12,349 nucleotides of DNA from Thiohalobacter sp. (GTDB taxonomy: Bacteria > Pseudomonadota > Gammaproteobacteria > DSM-19610): positions 1 to 12,349 of the forward strand of contig JALWRY010000407.1 of the NCBI GenBank assembly GCA_027080445.1. Reading direction: 5' to 3'. Of this stretch, positions 1-7,452 are shown piece by piece; position 1 is the stretch's first letter; each line of letters starts with the position of its first letter. The notes beneath the pieces were generated by a model, which was not told the origin of the DNA, ran no database searches, and saw only the letters and a list, made by a program, of their open reading frames with translations. The position numbers and the translations under genes are program-made.

Positions 1-445
1 GGACCAGTGCCTCGACGTGGGCTACCTGCTTCACGGGTACGTCAACGATGAGCAGGATTTCGTGGTGATTGATGGCATCGGTGAATTCCGACAAGTGGAC
101 GTTGGGGATGTGCCTGGTGAACACTATACCCGATGCCAATGTAGCCAGCGCGACGGCTGCCGGTATTAACAGCCAGTACCAACTGGCATGCAGCAGGGCC
201 AATACTGGCAGTGCCAGCAGTGCCACGGTGAACAACACCAGGTTGCCATTCCAGAACAGAAATTCCAGTTTCGCATCCAGGTCATTGCGTTGCCTGGCGG
301 TTGCAGCAGGGAGGTCTTCAAGATCGATGTCCGGCGCAGCGATAACATGTATGCACCGGCGTTCGATACCCTCTGTTTCGAGTTCGGCCACTATGGACCG
401 GGTGTGCATGACATCAGGTAGCAGGAAATAGAGACGCCGTTTCAC
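1..445 (-). CDS. Two-helix inner-membrane protein, 5' part only (3' end outside window)
   Basis: The reading frame opens at a GTG (445-443) preceded by a strong ribosome binding site, GAGGAGG, about 5 nt upstream, and stays open for 148 codons to the window edge. The product starts VKRRLYFLLPDV. An N-terminal soluble segment (about 1-62) contains the motif HVIAAPDIDLEDLP. Two hydrophobic helices follow (about 67-87 and 89-110), then a soluble segment with TRHIPNVHLSEF and LLIVDVPVKQV. From memory this layout matches small gammaproteobacterial membrane proteins with a ferredoxin-like fold interrupted by two helices (DUF1269-like). That assignment is inference and no function can be given. The GTG start hides it from ATG-only gene finding. 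Confidence 0.72.
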   Translation of the reverse strand, partial: MKRRLYFLLPDVMHTRSIVAELETEGIERRCIHVIAAPDIDLEDLPAATARQRNDLDAKLEFLFWNGNLVLFTVALLALPVLALLHASWYWLLIPAAVALATLASGIVFTRHIPNVHLSEFTDAINHHEILLIVDVPVKQVAHVEALV

Positions 446-624
446 GATGACCTCCTCGCCAGGAGTCGTTATGCATGGCTGGCTACATTGAGAAGCTTAC
501 GTCTATGAGACTAGAGTAGCCTGACGATTAATCAAGCATCACCCATGGCATTACTATGGGAACCCGGGGATGTTCCCGCAACTGAATGACGGGAATTCAT
601 CAACTTGCCTGGACGCGGTAAAAA

Positions 625-701
625 TGGTGGGCGATGCTGGATTCGAACCAGCGACCTCCGCCGTGTGAAGGCGGCACTCTAACCAACTGAGCTAATCGCC
701 C
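625..701 (-). tRNA. tRNA-Val(CAC)
   Basis: On the minus strand the gene folds as a full cloverleaf. The acceptor GGGCGAT pairs with ATCGCCC, followed by A and an encoded CCA. The D arm contains TAGCTCAGTTGG. The anticodon stem CCGCC/GGCGG closes the loop TTCACAC, so the anticodon is CAC (valine, codon GUG). The T arm contains GGTTCGAATCC. It is a separate transcription unit with its own promoter, and no clear T-tract terminator lies downstream. Confidence 0.96.
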
Positions 702-718
702 GCGAGTCGGGAAAGGGG

Positions 719-747
719 ATTCTAGAGCGGTACAGCAGGCGGGTCAA
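719..747 (-). promoter_or_regulatory. sigma70-type promoter of tRNA-Val
   Basis: Read leftward: -35 TTGACC (747-742), a 17-bp spacer and -10 TAGAAT (724-719), ending 17 bp before the mature tRNA 5' end. Hexamers and spacing fit a strong vegetative promoter. Confidence 0.75.
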
Positions 748-780
748 CGCGGACGCGGGGAAATACGGGGAATTCAGGAT

Positions 781-816
781 AAAAAAAGTGGCAGGTCGCG
801 GACTGCGACCTACCAC
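781..816 (-). terminator. Rho-independent terminator of the DUF5666-like lipoprotein gene
   Basis: A 12-bp stem (788-799 with 805-816, one G-U pair on the transcribed strand) closes a 5-nt loop. On the minus strand it is followed by seven T residues (787-781). It lies 24 nt past the lipoprotein stop codon and separates that gene from tRNA-Val. Confidence 0.9.
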
Positions 817-839
817 AAGGGGGGAATGCAAGATCAGGA

Positions 840-2147
840 TTAGGGGGTATCGCGTTCCAGTTTTAACGCAATCAGCTTATTGGTCGCTGAGTCTTTGAAA
901 GCATGGATATCCACATAGATAGATTCACTATTCACTTTCAAGTCGGTTTCCATCTTTTTGAGGTTGAATTTGTGTTCACCGCCACTGCGGCTATCTTTCA
1001 TGATTGTTGTGTTTGTTACCTGAATGATTGACCCATCCTGGAGCGTCACGGTGCCTGTATTAACGCCTGTAGTAGTGACATCCATGACAAATCCCTTAGG
1101 TTCAAAGTGCTTACTCGCGTCTGCAATATCAGTGTCTTCCAGACTGATCTGTTTGGCAACGAGATCACCGGCCATGTTGAATTGGCCTTCGATCTTGACC
1201 ATGATGCCCACTGCAAGCGTGGTATTACTGTTATCTTCAAACTCTGTAGCAGTGTCGGTGATGACGTTGGTTCCATCCTGCAGCTGAATGTTATTACCGC
1301 TGACTGAAGCGATAATGCCCTGGATTTCCATATCTTCGCCTTCACTGCCCTGCTGCCCCTTTTTACCATCGTCTTCAATGCTGATACTGCTTGCTGTAAG
1401 GCTCGGGGGTGTGGTCGTGGTATCCGGGGGCGTATTGCTTTTCACCTCTACATACAGGCCATCGGCGAGTATGAGGTTACCCAGGCTGGCACTACCGTAA
1501 TTCACGGTCAGGTTACCCAGTGTGAAGGTCGTTGCATTGATATCCAGGTTACTGATGACGCCCTTAGTCTCGATGTCTTTTCCGAAATCTTGCTTGTAAC
1601 TGGTAAGATCCACAGCCTTTACTTCGATACGCGTGGCGATAGTATTGCCATTGCCATCGCTGTAACCGTTGACCTCGACAATATTGCCAGGTGCGATCAT
1701 GTCAATGGAGGGGATGGTAGCGACCTTGCTTTCAAACGTAGTATTGGTGTCAACCGTAACAGTATGCCCCATGATTACCATGGTGCCGGTACCACCTGGT
1801 GTTGTGATGCTGTTGCTTTGCACGGCGCCTTCAAGTTCATCCCTTACATTGATGCTGACGGCGACGCCGGTCTTACCGTTTGAACTGCCGTTCAGATGGG
1901 CGACCATGCCGACTGCCAGGTCATTTTCAGTAGCAGGAACACCATCAATAGTAATATTGGTATTGGCGCTGCTGGTCTGGAACTCGACACCGTTGACAAA
2001 CACGCTGCCGAAACCGGTGATCGTACCCACTGAGGCTGTTCCGGCTGTACCGCTCGCGCTGCCACCGCCACTACCGCCACCACAGGCCGAAAGTCCGAGG
2101 ACAATGGCGACTGCGCCGGCGACTTTAGTTAACTGGTTGATATTCAT
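840..2147 (-). CDS. Secreted lipoprotein of DUF5666-like beta modules
   Basis: This 435-residue protein begins with a lipoprotein signal peptide: N-terminal K8, a hydrophobic stretch at 9-20, and lipobox L19-S-A-C22. A Gly/Ser linker follows (about 23-37). The mature part is almost all beta-rich modules starting with phrases such as GTITGFGSVFVNGVEF (41-56), ELEGAVQ, ETKGVISN, EIQGIIASVSGNNIQL and KGFVMDV. About five modules can be delimited: 39-86, 104-176, 192-258, 272-337 and 347-432. The GFGSVFVNG phrase and repeated small beta domains match the DUF5666 family, which has no defined function. ATG 2147-2145 is preceded by AGGAG with a 7-nt gap. The gene has its own promoter and terminator, so it is probably monocistronic. 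The protein is expected to be anchored in the outer membrane. Confidence 0.85.
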   Translation of the reverse strand: MNINQLTKVAGAVAIVLGLSACGGGSGGGSASGTAGTASVGTITGFGSVFVNGVEFQTSSANTNITIDGVPATENDLAVGMVAHLNGSSNGKTGVAVSINVRDELEGAVQSNSITTPGGTGTMVIMGHTVTVDTNTTFESKVATIPSIDMIAPGNIVEVNGYSDGNGNTIATRIEVKAVDLTSYKQDFGKDIETKGVISNLDINATTFTLGNLTVNYGSASLGNLILADGLYVEVKSNTPPDTTTTPPSLTASSISIEDDGKKGQQGSEGEDMEIQGIIASVSGNNIQLQDGTNVITDTATEFEDNSNTTLAVGIMVKIEGQFNMAGDLVAKQISLEDTDIADASKHFEPKGFVMDVTTTGVNTGTVTLQDGSIIQVTNTTIMKDSRSGGEHKFNLKKMETDLKVNSESIYVDIHAFKDSATNKLIALKLERDTP

Positions 2148-2224
2148 GGTCTACTCCTGTGCTACTTGGGTATCTTGTCGTATTTCCGGAAGGCATATTG
2201 CTGTATGTCTCTCCAATAATGGGA

Positions 2225-2252
2225 ATAATATCCCAAAATCTGAGATTGTCAA
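2225..2252 (-). promoter_or_regulatory. sigma70 promoter of the DUF5666-like lipoprotein gene
   Basis: Leftward consensus -35 TTGACA (2252-2247), a 16-bp spacer and -10 TATTAT (2230-2225). Predicted transcription starts near 2218, giving a leader of about 70 nt before the ATG. Confidence 0.75.
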
Positions 2253-2347
2253 GGTGGAGCAAGGGTTTATTTGCAAAAATGTGAGCCATATCGCACTAAC
2301 AGGGTGGCGTGGCGGATGCGGATAAGCATATTTGCTGCACCGGGCTT

Positions 2348-2356
2348 TGCTACAAT
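2348..2356 (+). promoter_or_regulatory. Candidate extended -10 promoter of gltX
   Basis: TGCTACAAT (2348-2356) fits an extended -10 element (TGnTACAAT). No good -35 is seen at normal spacing. Transcription would start near 2363, about 26 nt before the gltX ATG. The gltX ribosome binding site is weak. Confidence 0.45.
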
Positions 2357-2388
2357 GCGCCCTTTTCACAATGAGTTAACGCGTAACC

Positions 2389-3804
2389 ATGACTGTCCGA
2401 ACCCGTTTTGCCCCCAGTCCGACCGGCTACCTGCACATTGGTGGCGCACGCACGGCGCTGTTTTCCTGGCTGTATGCCCGGCGACACGGCGGCACTTTCG
2501 TATTACGCATCGAGGACACGGACCTGGAGCGTTCCACACCGGAATCCGTGCAGGCGATCCTGGATGGCATGGCGTGGCTGGGGCTGGATTACGACGAGGG
2601 TCCGTTCTACCAGACACAGCGTTTTGATCGTTATCGTGAGGTGATCCAGCAATTGCTGGATGCGGGCAAGGCCTACAAGTGTTATTGCAGTCGTGAACGA
2701 CTGGAGGCGTTACGCGCCGAACAAATGGAACAAAAGATCAAGCCGCGTTACGACGGCTGTTGTCGCAATGGCGTCGAACCGCCCGGTGAGGATGCGCCCT
2801 ACGTGATTCGCTTTCGTAATCCACAGGATGGAGCGGTGGTTGTCGATGACCTGATCCGGGGTCGTGTCACCTTCAGTAACGATGAACTCGATGATCTGAT
2901 TATTGCGCGTAGCGACGGTTCGCCGACCTATAACCTGACGGTGGTTGTCGATGACAGTGATATGAAGATTACCCATGTCATACGCGGTGACGACCATCTC
3001 AACAACACACCACGCCAGATCAATATCCTTCGTGCATTGGGACTCGAACCGCCCATCTATGCACACGTGCCGATGATCCTGGGTTCCGATGGCAAACGCC
3101 TGTCCAAGCGGCACGGCGCCGTGAGTGTGTTGCAATACCGCGAGGATGGCTACCTGCCGGAAGCACTTGTGAACTACCTGGTGCGCCTTGGCTGGTCGCA
3201 CGGTGACCAGGAAATCTTCAGCCGCGAGGAGATGGTTGAGCTGTTTGAACTTGCTGACGTCAACCGCGCCGCTTCGGTTTTCAATCCCGAGAAACTGGCC
3301 TGGCTGGATCAACAGTACATCATGCAGGCCGATGTCGAACGCCTGGCGCCATTATTGGCGGAACAACTGGAAAAACGCGGTATCGATGTCAGCCAGGGGC
3401 CGGATATACTTGAGGTCACGCGCGCCCAGCACGAGCGTGCGAAGACACTGGACGAGATGGCGCAGATCAGCGAGTTTATCTACCGAGACTTTGACGGTTT
3501 CGATCCACAGGCGGCGAAGAAGCACCTGCGCCCTGTGGCGATCGAACCCCTGAAAAAAGTTCGTGCGGCGCTGGAAGCACTCGATGACTGGACGCCGGAG
3601 GCCCTGCACCGTGTGGTTCAGGATATCTCCGATGCACTGGAACTCAAGATGGGTAAGGTCGCCCAGCCGTTGCGCGTCGCCGTAGTGGGCCGCGCCGCGT
3701 CACCGGGCATTGATATCACGCTGCACCTGGTCGGGCGCGAAGCCTGCCTGCGGCGGATCGACCGGGCACTCGACTTTATGCGCCAGCGCGCCGAGCAGGG
3801 ATAA
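2389..3804 (+). CDS. gltX: Glutamyl-tRNA synthetase (GluRS)
   Basis: A cytosolic class I aminoacyl-tRNA synthetase that charges tRNA-Glu with glutamate using ATP. At 471 residues it has the E. coli length. The N-terminus FAPSPTGYLHIGG carries the HIGH-type signature (H16-I-G-G19). The KMSKS-type loop is K236-R-L-S-K240. The catalytic core (IEDTDLERS, INNTPRQINIL) and the C-terminal anticodon-binding region (AKKHLRP, MGKVAQPLRVA) are intact. In the zinc-site region C98-x-C100, Y121 and C125 are present. E. coli has HIS at 127 as I recall the proposed ligand set, and here that residue is Asn. ATG 2389 is the natural family start. glnS follows 5 nt after the stop, so the two genes are probably cotranscribed. 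A tRNA-Glu gene lies 2.1 kb downstream. Confidence 0.97.
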   Translation: MTVRTRFAPSPTGYLHIGGARTALFSWLYARRHGGTFVLRIEDTDLERSTPESVQAILDGMAWLGLDYDEGPFYQTQRFDRYREVIQQLLDAGKAYKCYCSRERLEALRAEQMEQKIKPRYDGCCRNGVEPPGEDAPYVIRFRNPQDGAVVVDDLIRGRVTFSNDELDDLIIARSDGSPTYNLTVVVDDSDMKITHVIRGDDHLNNTPRQINILRALGLEPPIYAHVPMILGSDGKRLSKRHGAVSVLQYREDGYLPEALVNYLVRLGWSHGDQEIFSREEMVELFELADVNRAASVFNPEKLAWLDQQYIMQADVERLAPLLAEQLEKRGIDVSQGPDILEVTRAQHERAKTLDEMAQISEFIYRDFDGFDPQAAKKHLRPVAIEPLKKVRAALEALDDWTPEALHRVVQDISDALELKMGKVAQPLRVAVVGRAASPGIDITLHLVGREACLRRIDRALDFMRQRAEQG

Positions 3805-3809
3805 GGACA

Positions 3810-5504
3810 ATGAGCGAGGAAACACCGACGAAACCGAACAACTTTATCCGCACTATCATTGATGCCGATATTGCCAGTGGGAAACACCAGGGCCGGGTGG
3901 CGACGCGTTTCCCGCCGGAACCCAATGGCTACCTGCATATTGGCCACGCCAAGTCGATCTGCCTGAACTTCGGTATTGCACTCGACTATCATGGAACCTG
4001 TAACCTGCGCTTTGATGACACCAACCCGCACAAGGAGAACGCCGGGTTTGTCGAGGCGATTAAATCCGACGTGCGCTGGCTGGGCTACGACTGGGGGGAC
4101 CGCCTGTTTTATGCCTCGGATTATTTCCAGCGCCTGTACGACTATGCCGTTGAACTGATCAACAAGGGCAAGGCCTACGTCTGTGACCTGACCCCCGAGC
4201 AGACCCGCGAATACCGCGGCACCCTGACCGAACCCGGCAGGAACAGTCCTTTCCGGGACCGTTCCGTGGAGGAGAACCTCGACCTGTTTGCGCGCATGCG
4301 CGCCGGTGAATTCCAGGATGGTGAGAAAATCCTGCGGGCAAAAATCGATATGGCGGCGTCGAACATGAACCTGCGCGACCCGGCCATCTACCGGATCCGT
4401 CACGGCGTGGTGCACCACCAGACCGGGGAGGCCTGGTGTATCTACCCGATGTATGACTTTACCCATTGCCTGTCGGATGCCATCGAAGGCATTACGCATT
4501 CCCTGTGTACGCTGGAGTTCGAGGATCACCGCCCGCTGTATGACTGGTTCCTCGATACCCTGGATGTCGAACACCATCCCCAGCAGATCGAGTTTTCGCG
4601 CCTGGAACTGGAATACACCATCACCAGCAAGCGTAAACTCACCCAGCTGGTCGACGAAGGTCATGTAGAAGGCTGGGATGACCCGCGCATGCCGACACTG
4701 GCTGGCATGCGCCGGCGCGGTTATACGCCGGCCTCGATCCGTGACTTCTGTGATCGCATCGGCGTGACCAAGTCCACCAACAATGTCGAGATGAGCGTGC
4801 TGGAAAATTGCGTGCGCGAAGACCTGAACCGATGCGCACCGCGACGGTTGGCCGTCCTGCACCCGCTCAAGGTGGTGCTCGAAAACTACCCGGACGGGCA
4901 GGAAGAAATTCTGCAGGCTGCCAACCATCCGCAGGATGAGGCCATGGGAACCCGCGAGATACCCTTTACCCGCGAGCTGTATATCGACCGCGAGGATTTC
5001 CTCGAAGTCGCGCCGAATAAAAAGTTCAAACGCCTGGTCAGCGGTGGTGAAGTGCGCCTGCGCAATGCTTACGTGATCCGCTGCGATGAGGTTATCAAGG
5101 ACGGCAACGGTGAGATCATCGAACTGCGTTGCAGCTACGACCCCGACACCCTGTCGAAAAATCCGGAAGGGCGCAAGGTGAAGGGTGTGATCCACTGGGT
5201 ATCGGCGCCGCATGCCGTGAAGGCCGAGGTGCGCCTGTATGATCGCCTGTTCAATCAGCCAAACCCGGGCGCTGGCGGGGAGGGCGGGGCGTTTACCGAT
5301 CACCTCAACCCGGATTCATTGCTGACGCTCACCGACTGTCGCCTCGAGCCGAGCCTGCAGGACGTTGAACCCGGGGCTTTTTTCCAGTTCGAGCGGGAGG
5401 GTTACTTCTGCCGTGACCCGGACCGCAGCCACGGCCTGCCGGTGTTCAACCGCACCGTGACCCTGCGTGATTCCTGGGCCAAAATCGAGAAAAAAGGTGG
5501 CTGA
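3810..5504 (+). CDS. glnS: Glutaminyl-tRNA synthetase (GlnRS)
   Basis: A class I synthetase that attaches glutamine to tRNA-Gln directly, without the amidotransferase route. The 564-residue product is about 10 residues longer than E. coli GlnRS. The N-terminal TRFPPEPNGYLHIGHAKS contains the HIGH motif (H43-I-G-H46), and WCIYPMYDFTHC and EGITHSLCTLEF are intact. The second signature reads T272-S-K-R-K276, where E. coli has MSKRK, so Met is replaced by Thr. The extra length sits largely in a Gly-rich insert near NPGAGGEGGAF in the C-terminal anticodon-binding beta-barrels. The start matches the family N-terminus. AGGG lies 9 nt upstream of the ATG, inside the end of gltX. Bacterial GlnRS is thought to have been acquired from eukaryotes. 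Confidence 0.97.
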   Translation: MSEETPTKPNNFIRTIIDADIASGKHQGRVATRFPPEPNGYLHIGHAKSICLNFGIALDYHGTCNLRFDDTNPHKENAGFVEAIKSDVRWLGYDWGDRLFYASDYFQRLYDYAVELINKGKAYVCDLTPEQTREYRGTLTEPGRNSPFRDRSVEENLDLFARMRAGEFQDGEKILRAKIDMAASNMNLRDPAIYRIRHGVVHHQTGEAWCIYPMYDFTHCLSDAIEGITHSLCTLEFEDHRPLYDWFLDTLDVEHHPQQIEFSRLELEYTITSKRKLTQLVDEGHVEGWDDPRMPTLAGMRRRGYTPASIRDFCDRIGVTKSTNNVEMSVLENCVREDLNRCAPRRLAVLHPLKVVLENYPDGQEEILQAANHPQDEAMGTREIPFTRELYIDREDFLEVAPNKKFKRLVSGGEVRLRNAYVIRCDEVIKDGNGEIIELRCSYDPDTLSKNPEGRKVKGVIHWVSAPHAVKAEVRLYDRLFNQPNPGAGGEGGAFTDHLNPDSLLTLTDCRLEPSLQDVEPGAFFQFEREGYFCRDPDRSHGLPVFNRTVTLRDSWAKIEKKGG

Positions 5505-5544
5505 AAAAATCCACGTCAAAAGCGCCGGATCGCCCGCCTTTTTA

Positions 5545-5573
5545 TTGACAGGACGGGGTCCGTCACGTAAAGT
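5545..5573 (+). promoter_or_regulatory. Promoter of the tRNA-Ala / membrane protein / tRNA-Glu unit
   Basis: Consensus -35 TTGACA (5545-5550), a 17-bp spacer and -10 TAAAGT (5568-5573), followed by the GC-rich discriminator GCGCGCC. A GC-rich discriminator is typical of stable-RNA promoters under stringent (ppGpp) control. That regulation is inferred. The mature tRNA begins 16 nt past the -10. Confidence 0.8.
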
Positions 5574-5589
5574 GCGCGCCTTACTTTCC

Positions 5590-5665
5590 GGGGCTATAGC
5601 TCAGCTGGGAGAGCACTTGCATGGCATGCAAGGGGTCGGCGGTTCGATCCCGCCTAGCTCCACCA
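5590..5665 (+). tRNA. tRNA-Ala(GGC)
   Basis: A complete 76-nt cloverleaf. The acceptor GGGGCTA pairs with TAGCTCC and includes the G3-U70 pair that marks alanine tRNAs. The anticodon stem CTTGC/GCAAG closes the loop ATGGCAT, giving anticodon GGC. The T arm contains GGTTCGATCC and the 3' CCA is encoded. Confidence 0.97.
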
Positions 5666-5708
5666 GATTTACAGGCAGTTTGCCTGATCGTTCGGAAAGT
5701 GGCATCCA

Positions 5709-5906
5709 ATGAGGCGCGTCGGCCGTTACACGGTGTACGCCGGAGTGATCCTGATCGCCATCGGGTTGATCGGGGGTTTCACCGCCTTGTTCAGGGATGC
5801 TGACAGTCTGGCAGTGAATCTGCTGAACCTGGTTCCACTGGGCTTCGTGCTCCTGTTGACCGGTACAGTGATTTCACAGTTGTCGGGTAAGCCCGGCGGC
5901 CAGTAA
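5709..5906 (+). CDS. Small two-helix membrane protein between tRNA-Ala and tRNA-Glu
   Basis: A 65-residue frame. A basic N-terminus (MRRVGRYTVY) is followed by a hydrophobic segment at about 9-28, a short acidic loop (FRDAD), a second hydrophobic segment at about 38-58, and the tail SGKPGGQ. The composition is clearly that of a membrane protein rather than a chance frame. It begins 43 nt after tRNA-Ala and ends 5 nt before tRNA-Glu, so it must lie on the same primary transcript unless an unseen promoter exists. The ribosome binding site is weak (GGAAAG about 9 nt upstream). I do not recognise a family. Confidence 0.68.
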   Translation: MRRVGRYTVYAGVILIAIGLIGGFTALFRDADSLAVNLLNLVPLGFVLLLTGTVISQLSGKPGGQ

Positions 5907-5911
5907 AAACT

Positions 5912-5987
5912 GTCCCCATCGTCTAGAGGCCTAGGACATCGCCCTTTCACGGCGGCGACAGGGGTTCGACTCCCCTTGGGGACGCCA
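5912..5987 (+). tRNA. tRNA-Glu(TTC)
   Basis: A 76-nt gene very close to E. coli tRNA-Glu. The acceptor is GTCCCC with a GGGGAC partner, the D arm contains GTCTAGAGGCC, and the loop CTTTCAC gives anticodon TTC. The T arm is GGGGTTCGACTCCCC and the gene ends GCCA. Its T-loop-to-CCA end is repeated at 7612-7631, so this gene appears to be an integration target. A terminator follows immediately. Confidence 0.97.
5963..5987 (+). repeat. att-like direct repeat, copy 1 (3' end of tRNA-Glu)
   Basis: The T-loop to CCA end of tRNA-Glu. It matches 7607-7631 at 24 of 25 positions, and the last 20 nt (5968-5987) are identical. Tyrosine recombinases commonly use this portion of a tRNA gene as attB. Confidence 0.72.
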
Positions 5988-5990
5988 ATT

Positions 5991-6025
5991 AAAGCCTCGT
6001 GCTTCCAAAAAGCACGAGGCTTTTT
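5991..6025 (+). terminator. Rho-independent terminator after tRNA-Glu
   Basis: A perfect 13-bp stem (5991-6003 with 6011-6023) with a 7-nt loop and a five-T run. It ends the tRNA-Ala to tRNA-Glu unit. The reverse strand has a weaker T run, so it might also stop the leftward ATPase gene, whose stop is 72 nt away. It lies inside the interval bounded by the tRNA-Glu repeats. Confidence 0.93.
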
Positions 6026-6096
6026 AACGCTTTGAGTAGTCTGAATAAAACCCACAGGTTTACATCGCCCGGCAGCGCCCCTGCTTCCTTAATACG

Positions 6097-7395
6097 CTAT
6101 TGCAAGGCCCACAGCCAGGCAGGTACAACGTCGATGACCCCGGCATCGGTTTCAATCCGCTCCTTAGTATCGAGGCTCACAATCTTCGCAGCTTTTATTC
6201 CGGTTTCCTGCATGGCGGTGGTCAAGGCCCTGACTTCGCGCTTACGGGTTTGTTCATCGCGCAGTTCCAGCGACACCTGGTAGAGTGTTTGGGCATCACG
6301 ATGATCGGTGGCGATGAAATCGACTTCTAATCCATTTGCAGTCCGGTAGTATTCGATCACCAGTCCTTTCCTTCTCAATTCCATAAATACAAAGTTTTCC
6401 AGTAATCGTCCCCGGTCTGATTGCGGTCGATGCAGGAAGGCGTTCGCCAGTCCGGTATCGATGACATAGACCTTGCGTGGATTGACCCGCCTCGTCCTTT
6501 CCGAGCGTGAATGAATTGAGACGGGATAGATCAGGTACGCATCTTTTAGATATTCAAAGTAGTCGTGCAGCGTATTCTTGCCGCAAGCCAGACCCTGTGA
6601 CCTCAGGTCATTATAGAATTTGTTGACACTGAACAGGGTCGCGGGCGTTGCGAGCAGGTGTCGAATGAGTGTGCGCAGTGGCAGGATATTGCCGACCTGA
6701 TAGCGTTCAACGATGTCGCGCAGGATGACGACGTCAACATACTCCTGCAAAATACGAATACTGTGGTCGTCCGAAACTGTCTGCACTTCCGGGAAACCGC
6801 CACTAAGCAAATAACGACGCAGACGATTCTCTAACAGGGCCCGTTTTTTGGTCCCCGGTCGTGATGCAGAAAATCCTTCGATTCCTTCATGCGCCAATGC
6901 TTCCCGAAAACTGAAGGGAAACATCTCAGTGCTGAGGGAGCGCCCGCGCAGTGCAGTAGCGATCTCCCGGCTCAGCAGCTTTGCCGAAGATCCGGTGACC
7001 GCAATTTGAACCCGCTCAGTATCCACCAGACGTCGCAGCCATACCTCCCAACCGGAAATATTCTGCACTTCATCAAAGAAGAAATAGCAGGTTTGATCCC
7101 GGTGCTCGGGGAACAGGCGATAGTAGGTTTCAGTAATTTGACCGAGTTCCGCCGCCGTCATGGGCAGCAGGCGCTCGTCGTCAAAGTTGAGGTAGAGCAT
7201 GGCTTCTTTGGAAATACCCTGCTCCAGATAATGCTGCATCGTTTGAAACAGAAACCAGGTTTTACCCGTCCTGCGCATCCCGATAACCGCATCAATCTTG
7301 CCGGACAGCACGGGTAGCTCTGCTTCGCGGTGAGTTGGAGTGGGTAAGGGGCGTTCGTGGAAATCAGCAATCAGTTGTTCAAGTAAGGCATTCAT
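6097..7395 (-). CDS. AAA_14 / DUF4143-type ATPase
   Basis: This 432-residue protein has an N-terminal P-loop ATPase domain. Walker A is G39-M-R-R-T-G-K-T46. Walker B is hydrophobic CYFFF then D108-E109. A sensor-like T134-G-S-S137 follows, then RGRSLSTEMFPFSF. A middle winged-helix-like part (about 215-290) leads into a C-terminal DUF4143-like region with nuclease-fold motifs: E334-N-F, E357-V-D359-F and Q373-V-S. The usual catalytic lysine is not evident, so cleavage activity is doubtful. Such ATPases are widespread and often sit in variable loci; their job is largely unknown. The ATG is preceded by AGGA about 8 nt upstream, within an inverted repeat. It is the only gene between the tRNA-Glu repeats. 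Confidence 0.88.
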   Translation of the reverse strand: MNALLEQLIADFHERPLPTPTHREAELPVLSGKIDAVIGMRRTGKTWFLFQTMQHYLEQGISKEAMLYLNFDDERLLPMTAAELGQITETYYRLFPEHRDQTCYFFFDEVQNISGWEVWLRRLVDTERVQIAVTGSSAKLLSREIATALRGRSLSTEMFPFSFREALAHEGIEGFSASRPGTKKRALLENRLRRYLLSGGFPEVQTVSDDHSIRILQEYVDVVILRDIVERYQVGNILPLRTLIRHLLATPATLFSVNKFYNDLRSQGLACGKNTLHDYFEYLKDAYLIYPVSIHSRSERTRRVNPRKVYVIDTGLANAFLHRPQSDRGRLLENFVFMELRRKGLVIEYYRTANGLEVDFIATDHRDAQTLYQVSLELRDEQTRKREVRALTTAMQETGIKAAKIVSLDTKERIETDAGVIDVVPAWLWALQ

Positions 7396-7400
7396 GCAGT

Positions 7401-7429
7401 TATCCTGTCTTTATATGAAAGACAGGATA
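7401..7429. promoter_or_regulatory. Perfect 12-bp inverted repeat in the ATPase control region (candidate operator)
   Basis: The arms TATCCTGTCTTT and AAAGACAGGATA are separated by 5 nt (7413-7417). The left arm starts 6 nt upstream of the ATPase ATG and includes its ribosome binding site (AGGATA on the minus strand). The other arm coincides with the likely -10 (TATCCT). A repressor here would block transcription. RNA initiated further upstream would instead form a hairpin hiding the ribosome binding site. Confidence 0.65.
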
Positions 7430-7452
7430 GGCTATATATGGTATTCAATCAA
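7424..7452 (-). promoter_or_regulatory. Candidate promoter of the AAA_14 / DUF4143 ATPase
   Basis: Leftward -35 TTGATT (7452-7447), a 17-bp spacer and -10 TATCCT (7429-7424). The -10 lies inside one arm of the inverted repeat. An alternative -10, TATATA in the spacer, lacks a good -35. Confidence 0.5.

Noticed and set aside
1669..2325. A 218-codon plus-strand open frame over the lipoprotein gene
   Set aside because: It is a shadow of the DUF5666-like lipoprotein. Its low-complexity Pro/Leu/Val content mirrors the Gly/Ser-rich coding strand.
3618..5303. A 561-codon minus-strand open frame opposite glnS and the end of gltX
   Set aside because: It lies antisense to two well-recognised synthetases, shows no family motif, and is explained by high GC content and codon bias.
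5726..6055. A 109-codon minus-strand open frame crossing tRNA-Glu and its terminator
   Set aside because: It reads through an antisense tRNA and a terminator hairpin. The peptide is a well-known artefact type seen near tRNA genes.
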